Positions 24,841 through 34,199 of a DNA stretch of 64,000 nt are shown in pieces. Below the pieces are notes generated by a model that was not told where the DNA came from, did no database searches, and worked only from the letters and a program-made list of their open reading frames with translations. The DNA lies in contig CAYJMG010000007.1 in assembly GCA_964371355.1 (NCBI GenBank), forward strand, positions 62,001 through 126,000. Direction: 5' to 3'. This stretch comes from JACRBR01 sp964371355 (GTDB lineage: Bacteria; Chloroflexota; Dehalococcoidia; DSTF01; JACRBR01). How positions within the stretch are numbered: position 1 is the first letter of the stretch; each line of letters begins with the position of its first letter. A program made the translations under genes and the position numbers.

Positions 24841-25587
24841 CTACGCGTCCGGCTCGAGCCAGCCGAGGACTTGCGGGACCAGCGTGGTGAGCGTCCGGCG
24901 GCTCAGCACCAGGCCCCAGTGAGACGCCCCGTCCGCGCTCAGGTGCTCGGCGGGCTGCGGCAGGTCATCGTACCTCGAGCGCGGCCACTGCCGGTCGGCG
25001 GTGCCGGTTGCGATCAGGAGCGGGCAGGGCAGGGCTTCGAGCACGATGCCAGCCGCGCGTTCCCCGCGGGCGTGGCGGGACTCGCGGCCGAGGGATGCGA
25101 GCGCGATGACGCGCTCATCGAGGTCGAGGTCGGGCATCGCAGGCTGGTCAGCGGGGTCGTCTGAGGTGATGCCGTACTCCTCGGGGCCGAACTCGCCATG
25201 CTGGATCATCTTCTCCGGGTCCCGGGCGGCCGCCGGCGTGCTGGGCGCCAGCCCTACCACCGCGCGCGATCGGCACGCCTGGGCGGCCATCATCGCCACC
25301 AGCCCGCCCATGCTCCACCCGACGAGGACGACGCCGCGTCCCGTGTCGAGGCCTCGCACGGCGGACAGTACGTCGTCGGCGTAGTCCTGCATCGTAGTGG
25401 CCGAGAGGTCACATGGTGTGCTGGCGCCGTGGCCGCGGAGGTCGACGGCGTACGACACCCAGCCGCGTTCGGCAAGCGCGCGCTGCCAGAACGTCCACAC
25501 GACGGCGGAGTTGGCCGCGCCGTGGACGAGGACGATCGGCGGGCGCGTGGTCGGGGTGTCGGGCAGGGCGCCGTGTACGGCGAGCAT
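24841..25587 (-). CDS. Alpha/beta hydrolase
   Basis: 248 residues. Nucleophile elbow GWSMGG with Ser near residue 92, oxyanion block VLVHGAANSAVVW, and the catalytic His in GASHWGLVL. Esterase, lipase or lactonase activity is possible; substrate unknown. The ATG at 25587 has no ribosome site, but a TAAGCT box (25599-25594) ends 6 nt upstream, so the mRNA is probably leaderless. Cytoplasmic. Confidence 0.88.
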   Translation of the reverse strand: MLAVHGALPDTPTTRPPIVLVHGAANSAVVWTFWQRALAERGWVSYAVDLRGHGASTPCDLSATTMQDYADDVLSAVRGLDTGRGVVLVGWSMGGLVAMMAAQACRSRAVVGLAPSTPAAARDPEKMIQHGEFGPEEYGITSDDPADQPAMPDLDLDERVIALASLGRESRHARGERAAGIVLEALPCPLLIATGTADRQWPRSRYDDLPQPAEHLSADGASHWGLVLSRRTLTTLVPQVLGWLEPDA

Positions 25588-25617
25588 GCGGGAAGCTTAC
25601 ACAGCCCCGCCAGAAGT

Positions 25618-25896
25618 TCAGCCCTTGATGAAGTTCGCCGCCGGCACGACCGCCGGCTCGCCGGCATCGACGGCCAGCTCCTGCAGGAGAGGCACCAGCG
25701 TCTCGCCGAACGCCTGGAAGTTCTCAGGCGTGTCAAACACGTCGATGACGTTCGACCGACCGTCCTTCAAGAACATGACGTGAGAGAGACGCCCTTTGGG
25801 CGCTCCCGCTCCGGCCGCTTCCAGGCGTCGGAGCACCTCGAAATACTTCTCTGCGGGCATGTTCTGGACGCTGTCGAAGAATACGACGATCGCCAC
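25618..25896 (-). CDS. Small antibiotic-biosynthesis-monooxygenase-like (ABM fold) protein
   Basis: 92 residues with the ferredoxin-like fold of ABM/DUF small proteins: strand MAIVVFFDS, helix EKYFEVLRRLEAAG, strand SHVMFLKDG, then NVIDVFDTPENFQAFGETL. GTG start, 6 nt after AAGGGAGG. Members bind or oxidise small aromatics, or simply dimerise. It lies 30 nt from the hydrolase start and 81 nt after the DUF362 gene on the same strand. Confidence 0.7.
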   Translation of the reverse strand: MAIVVFFDSVQNMPAEKYFEVLRRLEAAGAGAPKGRLSHVMFLKDGRSNVIDVFDTPENFQAFGETLVPLLQELAVDAGEPAVVPAANFIKG

Positions 25897-25977
25897 GGAT
25901 GGCCTCCCTTCGCACCTGCTGCCGACCGTCGCACGGCGGCGGCTTCGGCGGGTGTTCGGACGGGAGCAACCGGCGGA

Positions 25978-27111
<1,134 letters not shown>

Positions 27112-27648
27112 ACTAAGCCTCCGGGGGCCGTAGATTGTTTTATGTTGGCCGCTCCGGGAGGAAGGATAGCAAACGTCGCGTAGAGCAGCGTGACAGTCGC
27201 CCGGCATTAGCAGCGCATTTCATCGCGACCATGAGTGTGCGCAAGGCCAGCCAGCGCGCGGGCTGAAAGGCCGCGCTGCGGGGACTCGGGCCAGCCAGCG
27301 TGCGGGCTGAAAGGCCCGCGCTTGCGGGGACTCGTGAAGGTCCCTGTATGCCGCGCCGCGGCCGGTGGGCGCGATGCGCCGGGGCGTGTGCGGGACTGTC
27401 GCTCGTCGAGGGAGGAGTCCGCCCCCCGTCGCCACGGTCCCGCCGAGGGGGTGCGGGCCGATTCGGGAGGCTTGCGACATCCACCGTTTGTCCGCCGACG
27501 AGGCGGACTCCGCGGCGCGGCAGCCAGGCTGACGAGTGGCGTCCACCCCGACTACTGGTAGCGGGCCCAGCGTAGCGGCCGGGCATTACGGCCGCGTGAC
27601 ACGCATGCATCGGCTGCGTGAAGTCCCCGCCCGCCGTACCCTGCGGAC
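27112..27648. other. Intergenic region with tandem 44-46-nt repeat
   Basis: 537 nt between the divergent DUF362 gene and the FGGY fragment. It holds the two-copy repeat at 27245-27334. The rest (27335-27630) is GC-rich with no ribosome sites or codon bias. A TACCCT box at 27637-27642 serves the next gene. Confidence 0.6.
27245..27334 (+). repeat. Two tandem copies of a 44-46-nt repeat
   Basis: 27245-27288 and 27289-27334. Both read GGCCAGCCAGCG then (C/T)GCGGGCTGAAAGGC, a GC block, and GCGGGGACTCG. The GCGGGCTGAAAGGC part recurs at 17499, so it is a dispersed element. Confidence 0.8.
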
Positions 27649-28326
27649 ATGCCGCGCAGCGTCACGCTTTCCATTCATCTCGGCGATGCCGACGTACGCG
27701 CAATCGCAACGGACGGCGCAGGGTGGGGCGCCGCTACCTCCGCGCGGATCGAGACGCTGGCGCCGCAGCCGGGCTGGGCCGAGCAGCGGCCGGACGAGTG
27801 GTGGGACGCGCTTGTCGACGCGATCAGAGCGCTCGCCAGAGATCTCCAGCCGGGTGAGGTCAGCGAGATCCGGCTGTCCTCGTCGTTACAGGCGTCGGTG
27901 TTCCTCGACGGCGAGCACGAGGTCATCCGGCCGGCGATCCTCGAGAGTGACACACGCGCCGCGGACGAGGCGGCCGGGGAGATCGAGCGCGCGCTCGGGC
28001 GGTCCTCCGACGGGCCGCTGGCAGCGCATCTGCTGTGGATGCGGCGGTACCAGGCGATCGCGTTCAAGCGTGTACGCACGGCGCTCTCGCCGAAGGGTTA
28101 CGTGCGCTTCCGGCTGACGGGCGCGCTCGCGTGTGACGCGGCGGACGCCGGCGCTACCGGGCTGTTCGACGCGGATGCCAGCCGCTGGTCGGAAGAGGCG
28201 TGCGACGCGCTCGAGATCAGCATGGACATCCTCCCGCCGGTGCTTATCGCGGGCGGAGGGCTCCCGCTAATCGAGCGCGCGGCCGCGGATCTGGCGTTAC
28301 CGGCCGGAACTCCGGTCACCGGCTGA
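27649..28326 (+). pseudogene. FGGY-family carbohydrate kinase, N-terminal domain only
   Basis: 225 residues, against about 480-520 for xylulokinase-type enzymes. The visible part follows the N-terminal FGGY domain: QPGWAEQRPDEWWDALVDAI, then SSSLQASVFLDGEHEVIRPA, SPKGYVRFRLTG and TGLFDADASRWSEEACDALE. It breaks off at the domain border (LPAGTPVTG, stop), where the ATP-binding C-terminal domain should begin. The phosphate-loop Asp-Gly-Thr near the N-terminus is also altered (LGDADVRAI). Thus it cannot be a working kinase. A TACCCT box 6 nt before the ATG suggests it may still be transcribed, leaderless. Confidence 0.72.
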
Positions 28327-28336
28327 GGCCAGCGGC

Positions 28337-28846
28337 TCAGTCCTGGTCCGGGTACGAGGTTGCCATGGCGCCGCGGCGGGCGTCGAGGGGGAGCGACAGC
28401 AGCTTCGCGATCTGGGATATGTGCGCCAGGTCGTGGTACGCGACGTGGTGCAGGATGCCCTCGATGGTGATCGTGCCGGCGACCTCGTGGCGGCCCGTAC
28501 GGGAGAGCTGGTTGGGGGTGACGCCGCGCACCATCTCCATCGCCTCGCCGCGGGCGGCGGCGAACTCGTCGAGCAGGCGTGACACGGGCCACGCTCGCAT
28601 CCCGGAATCCTCGAGCACTCTCTCTTCGTCGATGTTGGGGATGGGCGGGTCGTCGGCGTCGAGCATCCAGCGGATGCGCTGGAGGTTCGAGGCGAAGTGC
28701 ACGGAGAGCAGGTGCGCCAGCACGTCGCGCGCAGACCATGCCTCCGGTCCGGGCGTGCAGGTCGCTTCGTCGGGCAAGCCGTCGAGCAGGGCGCGGAGGA
28801 CGGATGGGGTGCGGGCGAGTGTGTCGACGGTGGAGGAGTACAGCAT
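28337..28846 (-). CDS. DinB-family metal-binding protein
   Basis: 169-residue four-helix DinB_2 protein. Metal-ligand His are visible in DVLAHLLSVH (His45/His50) and in HHVAYHDLAHISQI (the HDLAH pair). The family includes thiol-dependent transferases and isomerases. Start uncertain: ATG at 28846 has a TACACT box ending 5 nt upstream (leaderless), while TTG at 28852 sits 5 nt after GGGAG. Located directly downstream of the CoA-transferase beta gene on the same strand. Confidence 0.85.
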   Translation of the reverse strand: MLYSSTVDTLARTPSVLRALLDGLPDEATCTPGPEAWSARDVLAHLLSVHFASNLQRIRWMLDADDPPIPNIDEERVLEDSGMRAWPVSRLLDEFAAARGEAMEMVRGVTPNQLSRTGRHEVAGTITIEGILHHVAYHDLAHISQIAKLLSLPLDARRGAMATSYPDQD

Positions 28847-28948
28847 GATCAAGTGTACTCCCCGCCAGCGGCGCCCGCGATCAGCCGCGGATGTTGGAGT
28901 TTCGGCGGGAGAGGCCCGCCGTATGCGTTCGATCCTTGGATGGACCGC

Positions 28949-29827
28949 TCAACCCTCGGCGCGCGTATACGTCCCGCTGTCGGCGTCGTACATGACCCAC
29001 GCGCTGCGTTCGGCCGTGTTCTGGCCGCGCGGGTCGAGTTCCGTGCGGAGGATGTGCAGCTCTTCCTCCGTCGGCGAGTCGAGCGTCGCGACTTCGTCCG
29101 CCACCACGGGCGCGTACTCGCACTCCGACAGCACCTGGTCGACGGTCACCCATGGGGCGATCGCGACGAGCCGCAGCTTGCGGCCATCTGTGTAGTCGTA
29201 CGCCGCCCACGGCGTGACGACGCGGTACGGTCCGGTGTCCGGCGGCAGGCCGGCACGCTCTCGTGCGCCCTCCGTGCCGTCGAGGAAGCCGGGCGAAGAG
29301 ATGAAGTCGACGCGCTCGACGAACTTGCGCTTCTCCTGGTCGGTCATGAGGATGGTGCGCCAGCACAGTGCCGCGATGGAGTCCGCGCCTCCCGGCCCGC
29401 CGAAGCGCCGCGCGCCCGCGCCGTACTTGCCGACGGCGGTGGAGTTGATGTTGCCGTGCTGGTCGACCTGCAGCGTGTTCAGGAGGCCGTAGTCCATGAG
29501 ACCGAGCTGTGCGTGGTTGCCGGCGGTATTCATGGTGCCCCAGGCCAGTGCCCGGTAGCCGGCGCGGGACGAGACCATCGTCATCACGGGCTCGAACGGC
29601 AGCATCGGCTCGGGTGCGATGACGCCGTCCTCGGTGATGTACTGGGCGCTCGGCGCGTAGAGCTTGATGGCGAGCAGGACGGCGTACATGGGCGAGCCGC
29701 CGCCGGCGACCCAGTACGTCTTGCCGTCCTCCACCATGCGCGCGACGGTGCAGATCTGCATCTCGCGCTCATTGAAGGAGTTCGCCTTCGTGCCGATGCC
29801 TTCGCGGATGTCCAGGCCGAGTGTCAT
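28949..29827 (-). CDS. CoA-transferase family protein, beta-type subunit
   Basis: 292 residues, glutaconate-CoA-transferase beta (GctB/IpdB) type. TYWVAGGGSPMYAVLLAIKL forms the first beta-alpha unit, and ITEDGVIAPEP holds Glu66, in the position of the catalytic Glu that forms the CoA thioester. GKYGAGARRFGGPGGADSI is the glycine-rich loop of the family. Start by GAGGAG about 10 nt before the ATG; an upstream ATG has no site. Its presumed partner alpha subunit is not adjacent but 1.9 kb upstream, past an acyltransferase and a DinB gene. Confidence 0.85.
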   Translation of the reverse strand: MTLGLDIREGIGTKANSFNEREMQICTVARMVEDGKTYWVAGGGSPMYAVLLAIKLYAPSAQYITEDGVIAPEPMLPFEPVMTMVSSRAGYRALAWGTMNTAGNHAQLGLMDYGLLNTLQVDQHGNINSTAVGKYGAGARRFGGPGGADSIAALCWRTILMTDQEKRKFVERVDFISSPGFLDGTEGARERAGLPPDTGPYRVVTPWAAYDYTDGRKLRLVAIAPWVTVDQVLSECEYAPVVADEVATLDSPTEEELHILRTELDPRGQNTAERSAWVMYDADSGTYTRAEG

Positions 29828-29910
29828 GGGCCAGCGTCTCCTCACCTTGCCGGGGGTCAACACATGATAGGCGCAGGCATGGCGACGGACGAGGGAAGAA
29901 TGGCCCGTGC

Positions 29911-31062
29911 CTAGGCGACGGCGTCGCCCTGCGCAGGCTCCAGCCTGGGGAGTGCCTGCGGGGCCGCCGCCACGACAGGCGCGCCGTCGCCGGCTCGACC
30001 GAACTTACGCTTGAGTGACAGCGCGGGGCCTTCCACCAGCCTGTGCGAGACCTCCGCTGCCAGCAGAGTGAGCGCACCCGCGACGACCAGTTGCGCCGGG
30101 GCGTCCAGGACCCTGAACCACTGCCCCATCGGCAGATGCCACAGGTAGATCGCGTACGACCGCGACCCGACGTAGGTGATCACACGGTTCCCCAGCAGGC
30201 GCAGCGGCCAACCGCTCTCGACGAAGGCACCGGCGACGACGACGACCGAACCGGCCGTGGCCAGCGCCGGAAGTCCCCACTGGTAGAGGAATGCGGGCTT
30301 GGTGGTGGAGTACACCGCCAGCGCGCAGATGTAGGTGACCGCCACCGACAGCAGCGCCAGGAACAGCGGGTGACGCACATGGTGGGCACGGATGTATCCC
30401 GCAGAGAACATGATGCCGGCGATGCTGCCGATCAGGAGTCCGTGGACGCGATAGTCGGCGCCGTAGTACAGCCGGCGCCACGACGCATCGGGCAGCAGCT
30501 CCGGGACGGAGGCCGACGCGAGCGCGAGGAGCGCCGTGACGGCGGCGATGGCTCGCAGCGAGAGGCCCAGCCGCAGCAGGCCCAGCAGGACGCCGGGCCA
30601 GATGAGGTAGTACTGCTCTTCGACCGCCAGGGACCACAGGTGCCCGAAGCTCGCGGGGCTCACCAGATCGTAGGCGAGGGCCCAGTTGTACACGTAGCCA
30701 AAGCCGAACGCGGCGTTTTGCAGCGAGTCCGGCACGCTCTGGCGGCCGGAGAACCAGGCATCGCGGTAGACGATGCGGACGAACAGGGCGATCGCCATGA
30801 AGGCGGCGAACGCGGGGAAGAGCCGCAGAAGTCGACGGACGTAGAACCTGGGCAGGGAGACGGAGCCGGAGCGCAGCCATTCTTCGAGCAGCAGCGACGT
30901 GATGAGGAACCCGCTGAGCGCGAAGAACAGGTCGACGCCCACCCATCCGCCATCCAGGATGGGCCGGGTCTTGAAATGAAACAGCACGACGCTGATCACG
31001 GCGATGCCGCGCAGGCCATCGAGCGCGGGACGCCATCCGAGCGATCGGCCGGTGTGTTCCAT
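29911..31062 (-). CDS. Acyltransferase-3 family integral membrane protein
   Basis: 383 residues with about ten transmembrane helices, the OafA/YrhL topology. Family signature near the N-terminus: RPALDGLRGIAVISVVLFHF with the catalytic His at residue 29, then GGWVGVDLFFALSGFLI and FYVRRLLRLFPAF. Such enzymes O-acylate sugars, glycolipids or peptidoglycan at the membrane. No SGNH domain is fused. It lies between the two CoA-transferase subunit genes on the same strand. Confidence 0.92.
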   Translation of the reverse strand: MEHTGRSLGWRPALDGLRGIAVISVVLFHFKTRPILDGGWVGVDLFFALSGFLITSLLLEEWLRSGSVSLPRFYVRRLLRLFPAFAAFMAIALFVRIVYRDAWFSGRQSVPDSLQNAAFGFGYVYNWALAYDLVSPASFGHLWSLAVEEQYYLIWPGVLLGLLRLGLSLRAIAAVTALLALASASVPELLPDASWRRLYYGADYRVHGLLIGSIAGIMFSAGYIRAHHVRHPLFLALLSVAVTYICALAVYSTTKPAFLYQWGLPALATAGSVVVVAGAFVESGWPLRLLGNRVITYVGSRSYAIYLWHLPMGQWFRVLDAPAQLVVAGALTLLAAEVSHRLVEGPALSLKRKFGRAGDGAPVVAAAPQALPRLEPAQGDAVA

Positions 31063-31148
31063 CTACGAGGATCATCGGCAGAAGGGACGGGGCGCGAGAA
31101 CAGCAACCGGGGGCCGGACCGTGGCTCCGGGTTCAGGACGAAGCTGGC

Positions 31149-31682
31149 TCAGGCGCCGCCGACGATATCCCGCGTGTGCTGCTCCACGTGCCCGACCGCT
31201 ACGAACTCAAGCACCTGTGCCAGCGTCCCCTCCGCGCCTCCGGCCGAGCGCGCCGGCTGCGCCAGCAGCGCCTCGTCGCAGGACTCCACCGCGGCGATGG
31301 TCCCTGCCCGGTTCTCCTTGAACTCCAGGAGCAGCTCCTTCACGGTCTTGTCCGCCCGCCGCGCGACCTGGCGCGCGTTGTAGTCGTCGACGGCGTTCGC
31401 GCCCGTGTTCGCGGCGTAGGTACCCGGGTCGCGGTCGGGGCGGGCCGCCGCGCGGGGCTGCTTCGCGTTCTCGACAAGCCGCTTGTACGTCCACTCGATG
31501 CTGGCGACGTGCGCCAGGATCTGCTTCGCGTTCCAGCCGCTCTCGTACCGTCCCTGCTCGAGGGCGGCTTCATCCATTTTCCCCACGCGCGCCACGAGCG
31601 CGTCGCCCGTGGTCCGCAACGCCTTGATCAGTTCCTTCTTCGCCGGCCCATCCGCCACGTCACGACCCCCAACAACTAACAC
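31149..31682 (-). CDS. DinB-like protein
   Basis: 177 residues (or 169 if the GTG at 31658 is used). Helical, with His in WNAKQILAHVASIEWTYKRL and the GHVEQH pair near the C-terminus, the metal triad of DinB/mycothiol-dependent isomerase proteins. The proposed N-terminus is uncertain because no clear ribosome site is seen. It begins 16 nt after the stop of the CoA-transferase alpha gene, mirroring the other DinB gene placed after the beta gene. Confidence 0.75.
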   Translation of the reverse strand: MLVVGGRDVADGPAKKELIKALRTTGDALVARVGKMDEAALEQGRYESGWNAKQILAHVASIEWTYKRLVENAKQPRAAARPDRDPGTYAANTGANAVDDYNARQVARRADKTVKELLLEFKENRAGTIAAVESCDEALLAQPARSAGGAEGTLAQVLEFVAVGHVEQHTRDIVGGA

Positions 31683-31698
31683 CCAGAGCGCCCAACGC

Positions 31699-32670
31699 CT
31701 ACGCCCGATACCCGTCCTTGATCGTCTCGTTCTCGCGCAGTTTCGCCAAACGCTCCTGGCCGATGAGCTTCTCGAACATCTCCGCGTCGTCCGCGAACGG
31801 CGTCACGTACTTCTCAATGTACGGCCCCACGCGGTCTGCGGCGATGGCGCCGAACGCCTCGATGACGGCGGGCGTGTCGCTGCCATAATAGCCGCCGCAG
31901 TTGCCGGGCCACGCGCCGAACGGGGTGTGTACGACGGCGTCGACGGCATAGTAGGGGATGCTGGTGCGCCCGGGGTCGCGGCGGATCTCCTCGGTCTCGA
32001 TGATCTCCTCCGCCGACACGATCACCTTCTTCGAGGCCATCGCACAGTCCTGGTGGGAGATGCCGGTGCCGAAGACGCGGGCGTTGCCGTACACGTCGGC
32101 CTGCTGCACATGGATAATCGATACGTCGGGGTTCAGCGCGGGGACCAGCGTGATGGGCTTGCCCGTGTAGGGGTCCTCGACCAGCTTGCAGCCCGAATAC
32201 TCGAACCCGTCGGTGCCGCCGAACGAGCGTACAGGCAGGAACGGCAGGCCCATGGCCCCCGCCTGGAGCCGGAGCGTCATGACGACGTTGCTGTATTCGT
32301 AGACCTCCAGACGGCCGTCCTTCACGCGGTTGTCGACGGCCGCGCCGGGCCAGAAGAACCCACAGTCCACTTTCGACGCGCATCCAGCTCCGGCCAGGAG
32401 GCCGATGTCGACGTAGGTGAACTTCCCGCACAGCCACAGGTCCTTCTTGCCCTGCCGGATCACCTCGCGGATGAGCGTGGAGGGGCCGCGCTGGAAGTAG
32501 TTGCAGTCATACGCCAGGTAGTCGCCATCGGCAACGAAGCGGGCGATGGCGTCGTGGGCAGACATCAGCTTGGGCGTCAGCGTCCGCTGCTTGTGGTCGC
32601 GTACGTGGGCGCGGAAGCCGTCGGGGTCGACGGGCAGGTAGGGGGCTGTTCCTTCGGCGAGGAGCCGCAT
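31699..32670 (-). CDS. CoA-transferase family protein, alpha-type subunit
   Basis: 323 residues, GctA/IpdA-type. The fold blocks are visible: LMSAHDAIARFVADGDYLAY, IREVIRQGKKDLWLCGKF, DVSIIHVQQADVYGNARVFG and ISHQDCAMASKKVIVSAEEI. The alpha subunit binds CoA and completes the active site with the beta subunit. Start at the ATG 9 nt after GGGAGG. The upstream side is a gap with a tandem repeat and no visible promoter box. Together with 28949-29827 it should move CoA between acyl groups or hydrolyse a ring-derived acyl-CoA; the substrate is unknown. Confidence 0.87.
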   Translation of the reverse strand: MRLLAEGTAPYLPVDPDGFRAHVRDHKQRTLTPKLMSAHDAIARFVADGDYLAYDCNYFQRGPSTLIREVIRQGKKDLWLCGKFTYVDIGLLAGAGCASKVDCGFFWPGAAVDNRVKDGRLEVYEYSNVVMTLRLQAGAMGLPFLPVRSFGGTDGFEYSGCKLVEDPYTGKPITLVPALNPDVSIIHVQQADVYGNARVFGTGISHQDCAMASKKVIVSAEEIIETEEIRRDPGRTSIPYYAVDAVVHTPFGAWPGNCGGYYGSDTPAVIEAFGAIAADRVGPYIEKYVTPFADDAEMFEKLIGQERLAKLRENETIKDGYRA

Positions 32671-32783
32671 TTTGTGTGCCTCCCGGTACGCGGCCCGGCC
32701 GTGGAGCGGCGGGCGCGGGGCTCGTTCTGGAATCTGCCGCAGCTTATCAGCCAGGGGACCGGGTGGTAGGGCCAGAGGGCAGG

Positions 32784-32884
32784 CGAGCGGCTCCCGAGCG
32801 GCTCCCGAGCGGCTCCCGAGCGGCTCCCGAGCGGGTCTCGAGGGGCTCCCGAGCGGCTCCCGAGCGGGTCTCGAGGGGCCCTCG
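32784..32884 (+). repeat. Tandem array of 10-11-nt GAGCGGCTCCC units
   Basis: About nine units: GAGCGGCTCCC repeated four to five times, then a GAGCGGGTCTCGAGGGGCTCCC variant twice. Units contain short palindromes (GAGC/GCTC). Likely replication-slippage array. Confidence 0.85.
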
Positions 32885-32957
32885 TGCCATCCAGGCGGGA
32901 CGGCTTCGGTGCCGGCAGGCGGGCGCCTCGCCGGGATGAAAGTTAACCCATTATCAG

Positions 32958-32987
32958 TTGATTCGGGAGATCGCTTCCCGCTATGCT
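32958..32987 (+). promoter_or_regulatory. Predicted sigma70-type promoter for stalk protein 1
   Basis: TTGATT (32958-32963), 18 nt, TATGCT (32982-32987). The ATG is 37 nt downstream, with AGGAGG between. Confidence 0.6.
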
Positions 32988-33024
32988 CGGTCGAGTTGGA
33001 TGGATTCACGAGGAGGATGGAAAG

Positions 33025-33516
33025 ATGCGCTTGAACAGACGATTTCTGCTGGTGCCGGGCATCGCCGCGATCATCGCCGCGATCGCTTTGGCTGGCGCGA
33101 GCTTCTCCGGCTTTGCGCCGGTGTCGGCCGGGAGCAGTCCGGACCCGACGGCCGAGTTCTCGCCGACCGTCGATCCCTGCCAGGAAGCAGTTGGGGCGAC
33201 GAACGGCGATCTCGTCGCCGCGGGAAACCAGGAAGAGTGTGTGACGCCCACCGTTGGGAAGGCCAAGACACACACGCCGACGCCCGAAGGCCCGACGGAG
33301 ACCACGGTGCCGGTGACGAACACTCCTGTGCCGCCGAGCGCGGTGCCGGCGACCAACACGCCAACCGGCGGCTCGCAGGCTGGCGGCATTCAGCCACCGA
33401 GCACCGGTACGGGTCCGGGCAGTGTGGACGGCCAGCCGTGGCTCCTCATCGTGGCGGGCGCCGCGCTGGGACTGTTCGGTGTGGGCGCCATCGCAGCGGG
33501 AGTGAAGCGGCGGTAA
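33025..33516 (+). CDS. Surface protein 1: signal peptide, Thr/Pro stalk, PPxTG-like anchor
   Basis: 163 residues. Signal peptide of about 35 residues (RRFLLVPG, a hydrophobic stretch, SAG). A short Cys-containing head (VDPCQEAVG, NQEECVTPT) follows, which could hold one disulfide. Next comes a Thr/Pro-rich stalk with THTPTPEGPTE and NTPVPPS words, then PPSTGTG, a hydrophobic helix and the basic tail VKRR. The end looks like a sortase sorting signal with PPSTG in place of LPxTG, but a simple C-terminal anchor is equally possible. Start by AGGAGG 8 nt upstream. Followed by its own terminator and by a paralogue. Confidence 0.8.
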   Translation: MRLNRRFLLVPGIAAIIAAIALAGASFSGFAPVSAGSSPDPTAEFSPTVDPCQEAVGATNGDLVAAGNQEECVTPTVGKAKTHTPTPEGPTETTVPVTNTPVPPSAVPATNTPTGGSQAGGIQPPSTGTGPGSVDGQPWLLIVAGAALGLFGVGAIAAGVKRR

Positions 33517-33541
33517 ACGCGGCCGCGACAATAAGTGACAT

Positions 33542-33575
33542 AACACGGCAGAGGGCACCGTCCCTCTGCCGTGTT
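33542..33575 (+). terminator. Intrinsic terminator after stalk protein 1
   Basis: Perfect 14-bp stem: AACACGGCAGAGGG (33542-33555), 6-nt loop, CCCTCTGCCGTGTT (33562-33575), then CTTTTC. It is the clearest intrinsic terminator in the window. Confidence 0.88.
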
Positions 33576-33603
33576 CTTTTCACGGAACCGACGCGTAGAA
33601 TCG

Positions 33604-33631
33604 TTGACATTGGTGATCGAATACGGATAGC
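33604..33631 (+). promoter_or_regulatory. Predicted promoter for stalk protein 2
   Basis: Consensus TTGACA (33604-33609) with a weak GATAGC at 33626-33631, 16 nt away. It lies just after the terminator of gene 1 and about 40 nt before the GTG start, so the two paralogues are separate transcripts. Confidence 0.5.
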
Positions 33632-33671
33632 CTGCCTGCAACCGCCGACAGCTGACAATGGAGGAGATGCT

Positions 33672-34175
33672 GTGAAACTGAATCGATGGATCTTGATTGG
33701 TGCGCCCGCCGCGATCGTGGGCCTGATGCTGGTGGGCGCCAGCTTCTCGGTGGGGGAGCCCACCGTGGCACTCGCGGGGGATTTCACCCCCACGTTTGCC
33801 TGTGACGCTACGGTCACACCGACCCAAGAAATCACGCAGATCGAGAATGGGAACAACCTGAGCGCGTTCCAGCAGTTCACGGAGACGTCGACGCCGACAT
33901 GCACGCCGACGAGCAAGCCGAAGACGCATACGCCGACGCCTGAACCGACGGAAGAGGACACGGCCACCCCGGCGCCCTCGAACACGCCGCCACCGCCGCC
34001 TCCGGCGACGAACACCCCGACCGGCGGCGGCGCCGGCGTCGTGACGCCGCCCGACACGGGCACCGGTGACGCGGGATCCGGCAGCAACACGGCCCTGATG
34101 TGGTTGGCCGCGGGCCTGGCTCTCGCGTTCGCCGGTGGCGGCACGTTCCTGGTGGGAGTACGCCGGCGGTCCTAG
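33672..34175 (+). CDS. Surface protein 2: paralogue with PPxTG-like anchor, GTG start
   Basis: 167 residues with the same plan as its neighbour. Signal peptide (LNRWILIGAPAAIVGLMLVG), small head with two Cys (FACDATVTP, TPTCTPT), then a stalk starting KPKTHTPTPEPTEEDT and running into a poly-Pro stretch. PPDTGTG, a hydrophobic helix and VRRRS follow. The shared KTHTPTPE word and the matching tails show a tandem duplication with diverged heads. GTG start with GGAGGAG 6 nt upstream. The stalk would hold the head away from the membrane or S-layer. No sortase gene is in the window. Confidence 0.8.
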   Translation: MKLNRWILIGAPAAIVGLMLVGASFSVGEPTVALAGDFTPTFACDATVTPTQEITQIENGNNLSAFQQFTETSTPTCTPTSKPKTHTPTPEPTEEDTATPAPSNTPPPPPPATNTPTGGGAGVVTPPDTGTGDAGSGSNTALMWLAAGLALAFAGGGTFLVGVRRRS

Positions 34176-34199
34176 TCCTGAACTGACGTAAGATGCGTG

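Larger units (their letters stand above)
32671..33024. other. Intergenic region with tandem repeat and promoter
   Basis: 354 nt between divergent genes. It contains the short tandem array at 32784-32884 and the promoter at 32958-32987 for the first stalk protein. No gene. Confidence 0.65.
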
